A stretch of 64,000 nucleotides of DNA, from positions 943,001-1,007,000 of the forward strand of contig JACCIC010000138.1 of the NCBI GenBank assembly GCA_018907035.1, written 5' to 3'. Below the pieces are notes generated by a model. The model saw nothing but the letters and a program-made list of their open reading frames with translations. It was not told the DNA's origin and ran no database searches. Positions 39,924 to 51,474 of this stretch are shown here, piece by piece; position 1 is the stretch's first letter, and each line of letters starts with the position of its first letter. The stretch comes from Sycobia sp. Sy_11 (Eukaryota; Arthropoda; Insecta; Hymenoptera; Epichrysomallidae). A program made the position numbers and the translations under genes.

Positions 39924-40238
39924 TCAAAAATTGACGTCGTCGAGCTCCCTCGAAAGTTTCAGGGTTATTTCCAAGGATTCGCTGTCGGGATGCCACTTCG
40001 CCGTCGAGTCATTAGGATCAACGGGAAAGGGCGTTGGCAGCTGCAGTCGATATCTATATATATATATATATATGCGTATGTCGATCGAATATACAAAAGA
40101 AGAAAACATATATAAGAAAAGTGAAGTTGATGTGTACATGATGATTGCGCGCGCGCGAGGCTTTTAAAGGCTGTCGGATAAGCCGCTGATGGTGTACGCG
40201 AGTTTCGCGAGTTTGCTTATGACTATAGGTGCGTGCAT

Positions 40239-40282
<44 letters not shown>

Positions 40283-42639
40283 GTATGTATACAGCTTAGA
40301 CTTATTTTTCTACAATATATATATTGTTCACGGAAAAATTGCTCGAAAAATCGTTTTCGCCCAGGAAAATGTCGGTTTTTACAGTGCTCGACGTACAACA
40401 AAAGGAATATATAAAGGGATGTATTATAATTTTAAATTTTGTCTACTGCCTTTGAATTTATCCATTATCGACTTGCTCATCTACAGTACTGATAATTAAA
40501 TAAAAGTCAACTTTATCTTGATTAGTTGAAAGATATCAACTATATCTTTAACTTTATATTGTATTATAAATATAAAATGGTGTATACATTCTTGATTCGT
40601 GAAAGAATAAAGATGGAAATTTATATATACGACACTGGAAAAAATGTACCAAAGTTTACAAAAAGTTGCAAGAAGAGTGTGCACACCCACCCGGGAACAA
40701 ATTCTTACCATATATTATACGATGAAAAACATGTATTTTTACTGTTTTTGGACTTATTACACGTTTCTTATTTCTAAAATTGCTCTAACAAATATTAGTT
40801 AATAAAAACATATTATCAGATATTGTTTTAATTGCATTTTTGACAAAAAAAAAACATAATTATTTTTTAATCTTTGTTAGAAATATTCTTGTCAATATTC
40901 TAAATTATATTAAATAGATTTAAAACTTTTTGCGCGCATGCCGAATGTGTTTCTGATTCATTGTTTTTAATGTAAGTTCCATGATGAGGTAGACTCGTTT
41001 CAGTTAAAAAAAACAAACTATATATATTAATGAAGCAATAATAAGATAAATGAGAGATTACATGAGTTTATTATTTTTTTTTTTTTTGTAATTAGGATAA
41101 GAGAAAAGAAAATTAAAATGTAAGCTTGTTTTGAAAGGGAGGAAGTTTGAAAGGGAAAAATGAATCTTTCATGTATGAGAGAAGCAATTTTGGAGATTAA
41201 AAACATTTAATAAGTAAAATGTAACGGTGAAAATTAAGAATTAAAATTAATTAACGCGGCCCTTGATGTAAAATTAAAGGAACGCAGGCCCAATGGACTG
41301 GACTAAAATAATAACGAAGCACTTCATTTTTACGCGTTATATACACTCGTATTTTTCAGCCTCCAGTAAGAATTGCTCGTCCGCTGGGAATGTATTCCCC
41401 ATTGTTAATTGATTTTACTAAAACGCTCTGGGAAAAACAATTGGCTAATATATGCATTAGAAATAAATATTTATCTTTGTTAAAATTAATTATAATTACT
41501 ATAGGATCAACAGAATTGTTAGTATCGTGTAAATATCAATTTCAGTATTGAAAGCATCAAATTGAAAGAATTTCGAGGGAAGAGTAGATTGAAATACAAA
41601 TGAAATAGAAAAAGCTGCTTGCAATATACTCGTTTTTTTTTTATAGAAAGCAAAAGTTTTGATAAGTTAAAAATACAAAGTCATTCTAAAAATATAAGGT
41701 TGAAGTAACGAATATCTGACGGGCTCAATGGTACAGGTGTATTCCAATCATAAACTTTTGCCTATAAACCGTTTGACTTGTCACACTCACAATATACGAA
41801 GATATTGAAATTTAATTGTGCCAATAATTACAAATAAAGAATTGACAAAATGAATGAAAAAAATTTTAAGTACGTATTTTCTACATAAACTTCATAATTA
41901 ATGTATTTATTTTAACAATATTATATTTTCAAATTTCTATAATAACATAAATAAATATCTATTATAGCGAATAATTTGAAACTAAATAAATCAGTCATAA
42001 TAATTTCAGTAAATGTTTCTTAAACCTATCATCGACACTTAACTATTTACGAAGGCACTCTTTAAAAATAAATATATATAAAAATTATTATTACATTTAA
42101 ATAAGTATAACTGTATATTTGTCATACAGTGTAAGAAAAAATTTCCACAGTGATGAAGTATTCAACATTATGACGTTAATTTGCAAAATTAAAAATATTG
42201 CGATCCGGACAATTTATCATGAAACTGAAGCTTTATTGTTACAGGAACCACCAAAAACTGCGTGTAATATGTTATAAAGATCGCTCCGTGAATCAAGAAA
42301 GAAAAGATAAAAAAATGGGGAAAAAATTTTCCGGAAAAAACCCCAGAATTATAATATATACGTAATCTATATATATTCAAAAAACCTTTCTGCAAGAAAT
42401 AACTCGCTCCCGTACGTATATACATATATACATATATATACTTATGTAGCAAAAAGTTAATTACATCTTAAAATATAAAATCTCGGTCAGCCGTTGCGCG
42501 GGTAGGAGATGCCCCCTCCCGCTCACGCCCGGCGAACTTTCGCGTCTTATCGCGCGAAAAGGGTAATAAAAAGGATAAGGCTCGCGTCGAGAGGACGGGC
42601 GAGGGAGAGGAGGGCGAGTGAGAAGAATATATAGAGTGT

Positions 42640-42704
<65 letters not shown>

Positions 42705-43387
42705 TGTGCATGTGCGTGTGTGTAAGAAAAAGACAGAAAGAGAGAAGGAGGGGGCGGAAAAGAAAGAGTTCCTCTATATAATCAGCGAACTGTGAACGGT
42801 AATGGAGATCTTGGGCGCGTATGCGCGTACAAACGTATGCGGTTTTAAAAACAAATTCTTAGGCACTGCTTAACTGAGAAAGAGAGTGAGAGAATATGTG
42901 TGGATGTGTGGATGTGTATGTGTGTGTGAGAGAGAGAGAGAAAGCAAGACAGACAGAGAGACAGAGAGACAGCGAATGGGGCTCACTTGGGGCTGCGCAA
43001 ATCGACGACATTCGACTCGAGCGACAGTTCGATCTTCTCCCTCGACTCCTCGGGCAGCCTCACCAGCAGGGTCATCCACTCGCAGGAGGCCGTTGCGGGC
43101 GTTCTCAGATTCATCTGTAATTCATAGATAATGCGACTGGCGTCAGTGGGTGGGGGAAGAGGATGCGAATGGCGCAATTAGCCGCGACGCGGCGTGGACG
43201 GTTCTAAAGCGACGGGGACATGCGTGTTGACGTACCCCTCGCTGATCCCCCGATCCCCTCTGCCATTTTTCCTGCTCGTTCAAATCCGAATATATATGAG
43301 GATATATATACATATATGAGGACTCGACTATATTAGCATCGAGATTATGTCTAATACAGTAAAGTGGTGAGAGAGAAAGAAAACGAC

Positions 43388-43423
<36 letters not shown>

Positions 43424-45208
43424 CGAGCGCAACGCGCGGCCTGGTTTTGCTTATCAGCGATTTCAGAAGCAGGAGAAATTTAAATATGCATAAGGCCGTA
43501 GGTTTCTCGACCCTTTTCTACTTATGATGGTAAATAAATTTTTTACGGCCTCTCGAAAGTTATATGTGTACTATTCCTATATATATACACATAACACTTT
43601 TAGATTTATGCGATTTCATAAATTATAGAACTGCTTTTGAAAATTACTTTCAAATTAGTTTTCAAATTGCCTGATGCACACGCGAATCTTGGAGTGAGTT
43701 TGTAACAAGAGAATATATATATGTTAAGGGTAATTTCAAATTTTTATACATAATATATCTGGAAAATACGTTGTAAGATAATTAATTAATTTAATTTATA
43801 CTTCATAAAATCCAACTTTTAGTTCGTGAGAGCTCTGTAAAAAAAAAACATTAACCTTTTACTATCCTTACAGACTTTTATATGAAAAAATATACGTTTT
43901 AGATAGTAAATCGTATCTGGATGGAGAAAAAAAGAAATAATAAAATTATTAAAAATTTTCCCCGAATATCAAAATCCATTAAACTTATATTTTACATAGA
44001 ATAAAAAATTCAAGTAAACATTTCTTTATTTACATTGTCAAACTAACACAATGTATAAAAAAGAATTTTTTAAATATCGTATATAGAAATTTTATGCGTA
44101 TAATACTGATCAATGTATATAATTATTTTACACTCTTAAGCTTTGAAAATTAAATCTTCGTTAAAATCCCGATTCGAATGCCTATAAATCGGACTGGTTT
44201 CTATTTCACGCATTATATCCATATTATGTTTATACAATAAAGCTACTGTACCCCGAGAAAAATGTCCTCGGTGCCGACGGCTTGTTTGAATTTCATCTCG
44301 TACCGGGGGACCTTCCGCGGATCCTCGGCCGGTATATCCGCAACCTCATTCACCTCCGACGGATGCCATATATCGGCGGCTGGAGCCTTTTTCGACGGGA
44401 CGGCGTCGGTCGTGGCTTCCGGTGCGGCATTCGACTTGCCAATCGGACCGATAGACCCGGGGCCTTGAACACACGCTTATATATATATATATATATGTAC
44501 GGCTTTATATTGCTATTAATCAGACGTTTTTGACATTTGAAAGGCATTGTTCGCTCTGCATTAACTTTCTTATCTACTTGTAAATATTCGTGTTACGATT
44601 TTATATGATGTACGTAGATGACAAAATAAAAGAACTGTATAAGATTCAATTAATATCTTTATGAAATTCTCAATTATGTTAGTTTTATGTATTTAAAATT
44701 GTACAATGTGCATCAAAATCTTTTTTAATATTTACTTGAATGTGAGATTATAATATATAAATAATAAAAGAATATTTATTGAAAACTCAATCATGACACT
44801 TAAATATTTAGTATAGAATTACTCATCTCTATATTATATATTTTAAAAATTTTTACTCTCTTTAAAATAAAAAATTTCAAATTCATTCGATTCTCTAAGA
44901 AAAATAAAATGTCTCCTTAAATTCTTAATCTAAATTCTGTAAGACTGGAGCTCTATATGGATAAATAATTGAAGACACACTATGATTCAAAATTTAAAAC
45001 ATTTAGTAAGCCTAACACGGTATAATTTTAGAAATAGAATTAAATTAAAATTTACATATTTTAACGAAACTCAATCAAATATACCAAGTTTTTGCCTTGA
45101 CATTCGTTGTTTGAGAGCCTCATCATCATTATCTGAATCTGATTCGTCTCTTGTTGGGTTAATTAATTTTTCAAGATCTTTAATTTGTTGGTAGCTAAAT
45201 CCTTCCAT
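39924..45208 (-). CDS. DNAAF6: DNAAF6 (PIH1D3) homolog, dynein axonemal assembly factor; 4 coding exons
   Basis: Coding exons, minus strand: 45208-45085, 44463-44252, 43114-42987, 40053-39924. They sum to 594 nt (197 aa plus TGA) and all phases agree (1, 0, 2). The protein starts MEGFSYQQIKDLEKLINP, followed by an acidic stretch. The next exon gives GPGSIGPIG, then YEMKFKQAVGTEDIFLG, the family hallmark. The third gives LLVRLPEESREKIELSLE and VVDLRSP, and the last ends SESLEITLKLSRELDDVNF. The same order of motifs is known in vertebrate PIH1D3, which is about 214 aa. Family members are cytoplasmic HSP90-linked factors that preassemble outer and inner dynein arms; in insects this implies roles in sperm flagella and ciliated mechanosensory neurons (inference). 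Oddities: the exon-2 donor is a weak GTACAG, the exon-4 acceptor is embedded in a (TA)n array, and intron 3 is 2.9 kb in an otherwise compact gene. The start ATG is the first Met of the conserved segment; an in-frame upstream extension without Met cannot be excluded. Confidence 0.92.
40240..40278. repeat. (CT)n microsatellite in DNAAF6 intron 3
   Basis: On the + strand CT, so GA in the transcript; about 38 bp, about 190 bp upstream of exon 4. Confidence 0.96.
42641..42694. repeat. (GT)n microsatellite in DNAAF6 intron 3
   Basis: About 54 bp of GT. Confidence 0.97.
43388..43430. repeat. (GA)n microsatellite in DNAAF6 intron 2
   Basis: About 26 bp of GA then GCGAGAGAGAGCGAG. Confidence 0.95.
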
Positions 45209-45924
45209 TATTGCTTGACTTTTTGCGATCCTAATGGTAACTATAGAAACAAAGCTTTAATATTGCTAATAAACTTGATACTGATTGCTAGGATAAATTC
45301 AGTAATTCAGAAATAAAAAAAAAAAACATTTTTATTCAAAATTCAACAAGGAAGGAGTCATGGCAACGCATTCACCTACTAGAATCGAATACATGTAGCG
45401 CCACCTTTATAGGATCGCGTTAACATCCTACATACTTGTGTGAATTTTATTATCAGCTGATAAGATTGATAGTAGTGAATCGTTTTATACAAATGCAATA
45501 ACGTATATATATAACGTGGGTCTTTATAATATATAAGCAGGTATAAAGCATTATGCTATCTCGAAAGATATTATGTTCATCTTCTCGTTCGTGTAGAAAA
45601 GCAAACCATTTTGCATAAGGCATTTTAAAAAAGGGCATCCTACGCAATGGTCTAATTATTATTGATCATGCTAAAAGTTATACGCATTGAACTATTATTA
45701 TAATTTACTTACTGCAATAACGCATTTACACATTTTCCATTCGCCGCCCTTACCGAACTTTAATTCGATACATTTATATACGCTACCGCATATGTACTAC
45801 TGTCTACAAGTGCAATTACACAAAATCCAATATTTTCTCGAAAAACTGTATAATTGTATTCCCAGTTTGATATCAGTTTCATCTCAACTTCGAAAACATT
45901 ACCTTAGTAGCAAATGTTGATTTT

Positions 45925-46017
<93 letters not shown>

Positions 46018-46137
46018 CAACCTAATTCTTCAACATGCGTGTCTCTGCACAGCTCTGACAATGTCTTAGCTAAAAAGTATTATTACTAGATAAATAAGCC
46101 TAATCATTATTATAAAATCGGAATCACAGCTCGTCAT
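45209..46137. other. CWC22-DNAAF6 intergenic spacer
   Basis: Should contain the DNAAF6 promoter and 5' UTR and the CWC22 3' end. Apart from the (TG)n array no element is recognisable. A 64-codon minus-strand frame at 45647-45453 resembles nothing known. Confidence 0.5.
45927..46016. repeat. (TG)n microsatellite between CWC22 and DNAAF6
   Basis: About 90 bp of uninterrupted TG, the longest dinucleotide run in the window, placed between the CWC22 stop and the DNAAF6 start. Confidence 0.98.
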
Positions 46138-46143
46138 TTTATT
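46138..46143 (-). promoter_or_regulatory. Candidate poly(A) signal of CWC22
   Basis: AATAAA on the minus strand about 110 nt after the CWC22 stop codon at 46252. It is the nearest canonical hexamer I see downstream; the cleavage site is not known. Confidence 0.5.
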
Positions 46144-46251
46144 TTTGTTATAATAAGAACATTCTATAAATATTCATTCAATTTATAAATATTTTACATA
46201 TTCGTTTACAATTTCTTAATATTTTACACATTATTCTATTATCTATTTACA

Positions 46252-49200
46252 TTATCTTTTATTACTTTTTTTTTGTTTTTTCTCGTATTTTTTGTTTTTT
46301 GGAGATTTTTCTTTCTTAGTTTTTTCCTTTTTATTTTTATTGGATCTCTCTTCACGATGCTTAACAATTTTTACATTTTTCTGACTTTTATTTCTCTTCC
46401 TCTTTCTCTTATCTTCTTCCGACGATTCTGTAATGAATGGCAAATATTTACAATAACAATTTAAGATCTATAGACATTTTAAATAATGGAAAATATAAAA
46501 TTCATACATATTTTTATCCGTCTTACAGTCTTTATAATATAATATATTAGCTAAAATATAATTATTGTAGTAATAAGTTGTATTTCAGATTCTACAGGGT
46601 GAACATAAATAAGGACAGTCTGACTGTCATTATTTTAGCTAATATGTTATATTATAAAGATTGTAAGACCAATAAAAATATTTATTAATTTAATTCAGAA
46701 CAATCAACATAAGTACAATTTTTAATTCTAATGGAAAATATATGTTATTTTACCGGATTCAGAAGATGATGACGACGATGATGATGATGTTGAGGACGAC
46801 GATGATGAAGTACTTGAGGAACTACTTGATGAACTTTCAGAAGTAGAAGAACTTTCTGGTTTTATTTCAACTACAGGCTCTGGTACTAATTTTGGACGAT
46901 TTTTCAAGTGCTCTCGTAAATCATCCCTTTAACACAAAAAAAAAATTTGTTTAGCTTTTGTAGAACTTAGTATTCGATATTTATAGGATAATAATACATA
47001 CGTTAGACCTCCTAAACCTATAGATGTGAAAAAGTTGATAGCGAATCGAGTGTTTTTTGGATCATCTTTAGGAAATAGTCCAGCAAAAGCCTCTTGCAAT
47101 TCCCTATGAAACAATTTATATTAAATTATATTAAAAAATTAATATATTTTTTCCATTTAATTAGAATTATAAAATTACATACTCATCTTTAAGTTTCTCA
47201 TTCAGTTTCGGTAATCCCATATACTCTGATAACTCTTGAAATAGGATTTTGATAAATACTCGACTAGAGCTAGTTGTATCTTCTTCATTTAATTTTATAT
47301 TATATAATACAGCCCATGAAATTGAATCAGTCATTAGCAAATGTGCAAAAAATTTTGCAACATTACGCAGTCTGTTTGTATCTAAACGGTGTATTGTATC
47401 ATAGGAATCTTTAAAAATTTGTTCAAATGGTCCTACATATGTTTTATTAATAGCACAAAATCTCTGAAAATAGAAATCATCATTTAGAATACTATATTAT
47501 CTTCCTAAATAAAAATAAAAATGATCGCTTTACTCACGCCAGCTAATAATCCAAAAAACTTTTCATAAGTTCTCATTTCTGCACAGCAATCAAGAAACAT
47601 ATGGCATAATTCTATTTCTTGTCCAGGCTTTAATTGCATTTTCATAAGCTTATGAGCACATTCTTCAAAGTCAAGCGAAGAATGAATAGTTAAATAAATT
47701 GTTCTCCTAAGAGCTGTTAAATTTGTTTCTGTATTATCAACTATAACACCCCCATCAGCTTTTTCTCCTTCACTGTTATCCTCTGAATCTTCTTCTTCTT
47801 CGTCTCCCTCAGTACCTTCTTCATTTTCTGAACCACTATCATCACTATTAAGTATGTATTTACTTAATTCTTTATATTTATCTTCATTTACAGTATACTC
47901 AGAATCAAATTTGAATACATCTAAAATGTGCAGTTAAAGAAGAACAATATGTAGAGATATTCCTAGATTATAAAAACTTTTTTATATAAATATTATTACA
48001 AATAACATACTTAATTCATCTTGTGCGTCCATTGGCTCATCAAGAGTTACCAAATGAGTTATTTGATCTTCTTCTTCTACAAGGTCAAGGTCTTTAGGAA
48101 CAGATTCATAATCTTTAAAACCATCTTTACGAACTTGAAATATAACTTCAATCATATATTGAACCTAAATTTCAAAAGATTAAATACAACATTAACTAAC
48201 TAGAAAATGCTAATCAAATTTGAAAAATTTTTACTTACTCTTTTATCTAATTGACCTTCGTGAAGAATATTTCTTAACATTTCAAAAATTGCTTCAACAC
48301 CTTTACGACAAATTTGTGTTAGCTTCATTCCACATTCTTTTAAAACTGCTATAGCCACTTCAATAGAATCATCAGTTGGATTTAATACTAGTAATGTCAA
48401 GATTTCTAAAATTAAAATTTCATGTGCTACTCCTTGATTAACTAAATGTGCTATAAATGTAGCAGAGGATATGCAAATAGTTTTATCATTTCTTCGATAT
48501 ACACGTTTGAATTGAATAGCTAGACGCTTCACTAATAGCTCTCCAATGTTGGGAAACTAAAATATAATTAATTAAAAAAAAATAAAAAGTCAATGCTAAA
48601 TTTTATTTCATAGAACATTATAAAAACAACTTACTTTAGAATTAATTACAGATACTAAAGCTGCATAAACTGATGTAAACGTTAAAGATGCAGCTTGTGC
48701 TTGAATAATAGAACGAATTAAAAGACCTCTACCTCTGACTATATTTTCTTTTAATAATTCTCTAGTTATTGGACCAATATTACTAGTATTAACTTTATTA
48801 ATAAAACCATGAATAGATTTCTTTAATGCTTCCCAGGCAATTCGTTGATATGCGGCTCCACTTTTGTCACTTATTTCCGCTTGCATCAACCGCAATTTTG
48901 CAGGTGGAATATAAGCACCTCCAGTTTTTGAAGTTAATATATCAACAATTTTTTTTTGTTTTGGAAGAATGAGTTCAGGATTGCTAGGTTTAGTTTCTTC
49001 CTCATTCTTTTTTTCATTATAATTTCTTTCATTTCTATAATCTTGATTATGATTGTTATCTGAATTATATCTCTTTAACTCCGTACCATAATATGAATTT
49101 TTGCTAATTTCTTCATACCTTTCTTCACTATGTTTTCTTTTATTTTCATACCTACTTCTGTTCCTATCTCTACTAATATCTGTAATACCTTGATCCCAGT

Positions 49201-50122
49201 AACGTACTCTTTCTCTACTTGGATATCGATCTACTATCTTGCTTCTACTTCTTCTTCTACTTCTATCTTTAACATTATCTCTACTTCTACTTCTACCATT
49301 CTCTCTGCTTCTGCTTCTGGTTCTGGTTCTGCTTCTGCTTCTACTTCTGCTTCTGCTTCTGCTCCTGCTTCTGCTTCTACTTCGACCTTTCTCTCTACTT
49401 TTGTCTCGACCTTTGTCTCTGCTCCTGTCTCTATCTCTTCCTCTCTCTTTAGTTCGTTCTCTACCTCTTTCTCGGCTTCTGTCCCGACCTCTATCTCTGC
49501 TTCTGTCTCTGCTTCTATCTCTGCTTCTATCTCTGCTTCTATCTCTACCTCTTTCTCTGCTTCTGTCTCTAACTTTTTCTCTACTCTTGTCTCTACCTTT
49601 TTCATTACTTCTGTCCCTAACTCTGTTTCTACTTTTATCTCTCACTTTTTCCTTATTTCTATCACTACTTTTATCTATACCTTTTCCTTTGTTATTATCA
49701 CTATTTTCATCGCTACCCATTTCTTTGCATCTGTCAGTATTTTTATCTCTGCCCTTGCCTTTGTTATTATCAGTATTTTCATCTCTACCTCTTTCTTTCA
49801 TTCTATCATTATCCTTGTCTTTAACTTTATCTTTACTTCTGTCACTACTTTTATCCCTGCCTTTTTCTTTGATTCTATCATTACTCTTGTCTCTACCTCT
49901 GTCTTTACTTCTGTCACTACTTTTATCTCTGCCTCTTTCTTTGATTCTATCATTACTCTTGTCTCTACCTCTGTCTTTGCTTCTGTCACTACTTTTATCG
50001 TTGCCTTTTTCTTTCATTCTATCATTACTCTTGTCTCTACCTCTGTCTTTACTTCTGTCACTACTTTTATGTCTGTCCCTTTTTGGGCTTTTATCTACAT
50101 TTTTTTCTCCAATTACTTCCAT
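46252..50122 (-). CDS. CWC22: CWC22 homolog (nucampholin), spliceosomal MIF4G/MA3 protein; 8 coding exons
   Basis: Coding exons, minus strand, in order: 50122-48635, 48556-48239, 48164-48011, 47920-47538, 47463-47183, 47103-47002, 46926-46754, 46427-46252. The parts sum to 3075 nt (1024 aa plus TAA), every junction is GT..AG and every split codon joins in frame. Residues 1 to about 375 are an Arg/Asp/Ser/Lys-rich low-complexity region, with 24-residue tandem repeats early and an RSRSRS run near 280. A conserved [11 protein letters not shown] segment lies near residue 400, a MIF4G domain at about 420-650 ([34 protein letters not shown]), an acidic linker, an MA3 domain at about 718-840 ([20 protein letters not shown]), [14 protein letters not shown] at about 904-917, then a Ser/Glu tail and a Lys-rich tail. 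In the family, CWC22 recruits eIF4AIII to the spliceosome for exon-junction-complex deposition and is needed for splicing; it acts in the nucleus. Introns are 74-90 nt except the last (326 nt), which holds a MITE. The start is the first ATG of the open exon. Family identity is firm; the exact N-terminus is slightly less so. Confidence 0.95.
46494..46740. mobile_element. MITE-like foldback repeat, copy B, inside the last CWC22 intron
   Basis: The left arm, about 46505-46560 (TTTTTATCCGTCTTACAGTC then TTTATAATATAATATATTAG), pairs with the right arm, about 46630-46685 (CTAATATGTTATATTATAAA then GATTGTAAGACCAATAAAAA). Between the arms is GGACAGTCTGACTGTC. Sequence to the right (AACATAAGTACAATTTTTA) also occurs, inverted, at the window start, which places it in the same family. 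It makes this intron 326 nt, against 74-90 nt for its siblings. Confidence 0.7.
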
Positions 50123-51104
50123 TATTATTTTTCTTTTTATAAAATTAGAATTATATGTGTCACCGCGTGAACTAAATAAATACCTATTGATATTATAAGG
50201 TTATAACGGTTTCTGATATTACAGTTGCAATTGCAAAGTGCATGCAGCAAACTGGTACCATAGACTTATTATAGTTTGTGATAGAAATCACATTATACTC
50301 AGAGCCATAGACTTATTTATTAGACCGCGCGCTCTGTGAACATGCTGTGAACAGAGTTAAAACTGAAACCAGAGTGAGAGAGGAATACAAGGAGTCCTGT
50401 TGTCTCTTTGTTACAATATACTCTATATCATTGTACCGTTGGGCTGCCTCCCATCTACCTCCTTACTCTTTCTTCGGAGCAAAGCTAAAGGAAAAGTATC
50501 CCATCAAACGGTACAGCTTGTAAGTTCATTTCAATTATTGAGAACCAGCATGAGGGCGTAATAAGTTACTGCATAAGGCCTGTTAAGGCAGTGTACGAAG
50601 CGAGACTAGCGCTCAAGGTGTTAAGTTATGCAAGTTTTCGTCCGCATATTAGCTTCGAATAAGTACACAATGACCATGTAACGACATCTGGTAGCTTCAA
50701 AATTAGCAAAAATCTCCGAAGGAGATACCACTGACATACCACTGACTATGCATAGAAAATTAACATAAAAAATTAAAACTAAATTCAATTGCATACTAAT
50801 CTAATAGAAATTAGATGTACATATATAGGTAAACATGAAATTTCCTAATTTTTTGAGGATAAAAAAAATAAAGTAAATCAAGTCGTTTATATGTACACGA
50901 TTTTTCTTCTATTTTTGTAGTTAGTATAGATTAATTGCTGAATTTTTATTTTTATAAAATAGTAATACAAAACAGGTTCCGAAAATTGACCTTTTATGTC
51001 AACATATAAGCACGGTTGTACAAGGTTGTAGCGTCCTCTGATTTATCTACTCTCTGTAACCTAAAACAAACATCAATCCAGTGGTGAGGCTATTAGAAAC
51101 TCAA

Positions 51105-51335
51105 AATAGAGAAAAATATAATTCAATAAACAAATATTTTTATCAGTTTTACAATCTTTATAAAATAATATAAATATAATTATATCTATAATATATATAA
51201 TATATAATATAAATATAATCACTTCCAAAAAATCTAAAATAAAAACTTCTACTAAAAAATAAAATAAATCAATATACTATTGTTAGCAAAGGGCCACCTG
51301 ATTTCCTCCACCACCTAATTTGACCCAATCCACGT
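51105..51335. mobile_element. MITE-like repeat, copy C (partial)
   Basis: The order of blocks follows the 5' half of copy A at 330-575: an AATTCAATAAACAAATATTT block, a degraded TATCAGTTTTACAATCTTTA, an AT-rich middle, then AGCAAAGGGCCACCTGATTT and CCACCACCTAATTTGACCC, matching AGCATAGGGACAATCTGACT and CCATCACCTGAATTTAATCC of copy A. It is diverged and lies inside the nested-repeat block at 50.3-52.8 kb. Confidence 0.5.
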
Positions 51336-51406
51336 ATCCATAAAATTGAATGGTGGGTCTAGGGAGAGTAGAAAGGAGGAGTATAAGAAATCCGCTCGCA
51401 ATCGAA

Positions 51407-51474
51407 GATGGTAGTTCAGATTTGTCCGGTAGTCGTCGCTGTCTTGGAAATTCCTCGATGGTTCTGCGTGCAAC
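51407..51474. repeat. Inner inverted repeat, left arm (partner 52467-52529)
   Basis: Segments GATGGTAGTT, TTGTCCGGTAG, CGTCGCT and CTTGGAAATTCCTCGATGGT recur in reverse complement at 52467-52529 with a few substitutions. The hAT-type MITE starts directly after this arm, so the arm was the insertion target. Confidence 0.65.

Larger units (their letters stand above)
40054..42986 (-). other. DNAAF6 intron 3
   Basis: GTGAGC donor after 42987 and TATATAG acceptor before 40053 on the minus strand. Mostly AT-rich with a CpG-rich patch at about 42484-42620 followed by (GT)n. No other exon of the gene is needed, since the reading phase closes without one. Confidence 0.75.

Noticed and set aside
45453..45647. 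64-codon minus-strand ORF between CWC22 and DNAAF6, as a possible extra 5' exon of DNAAF6
   Set aside because: DNAAF6 is already complete from its conserved N-terminus and this frame resembles no family member.
48200..48238. Extension of the CWC22 exon 2 frame beyond 48239
   Set aside because: It reads into the intron past a GTAAGT donor; the next exon continues the family sequence in phase.
49234..49605. Minus-strand 123-codon Glu-rich frame within CWC22 exon 1
   Set aside because: Out-of-frame reading of the same repeat (AGA/GAG periodicity).
49130..50198. Plus-strand open frames of 346 and 319 codons opposite CWC22 exon 1
   Set aside because: They are Ser/Thr/Phe- or Leu/Ser-only translations of the antisense of the Arg/Ser/Asp repeat; the sense strand encodes the conserved protein.
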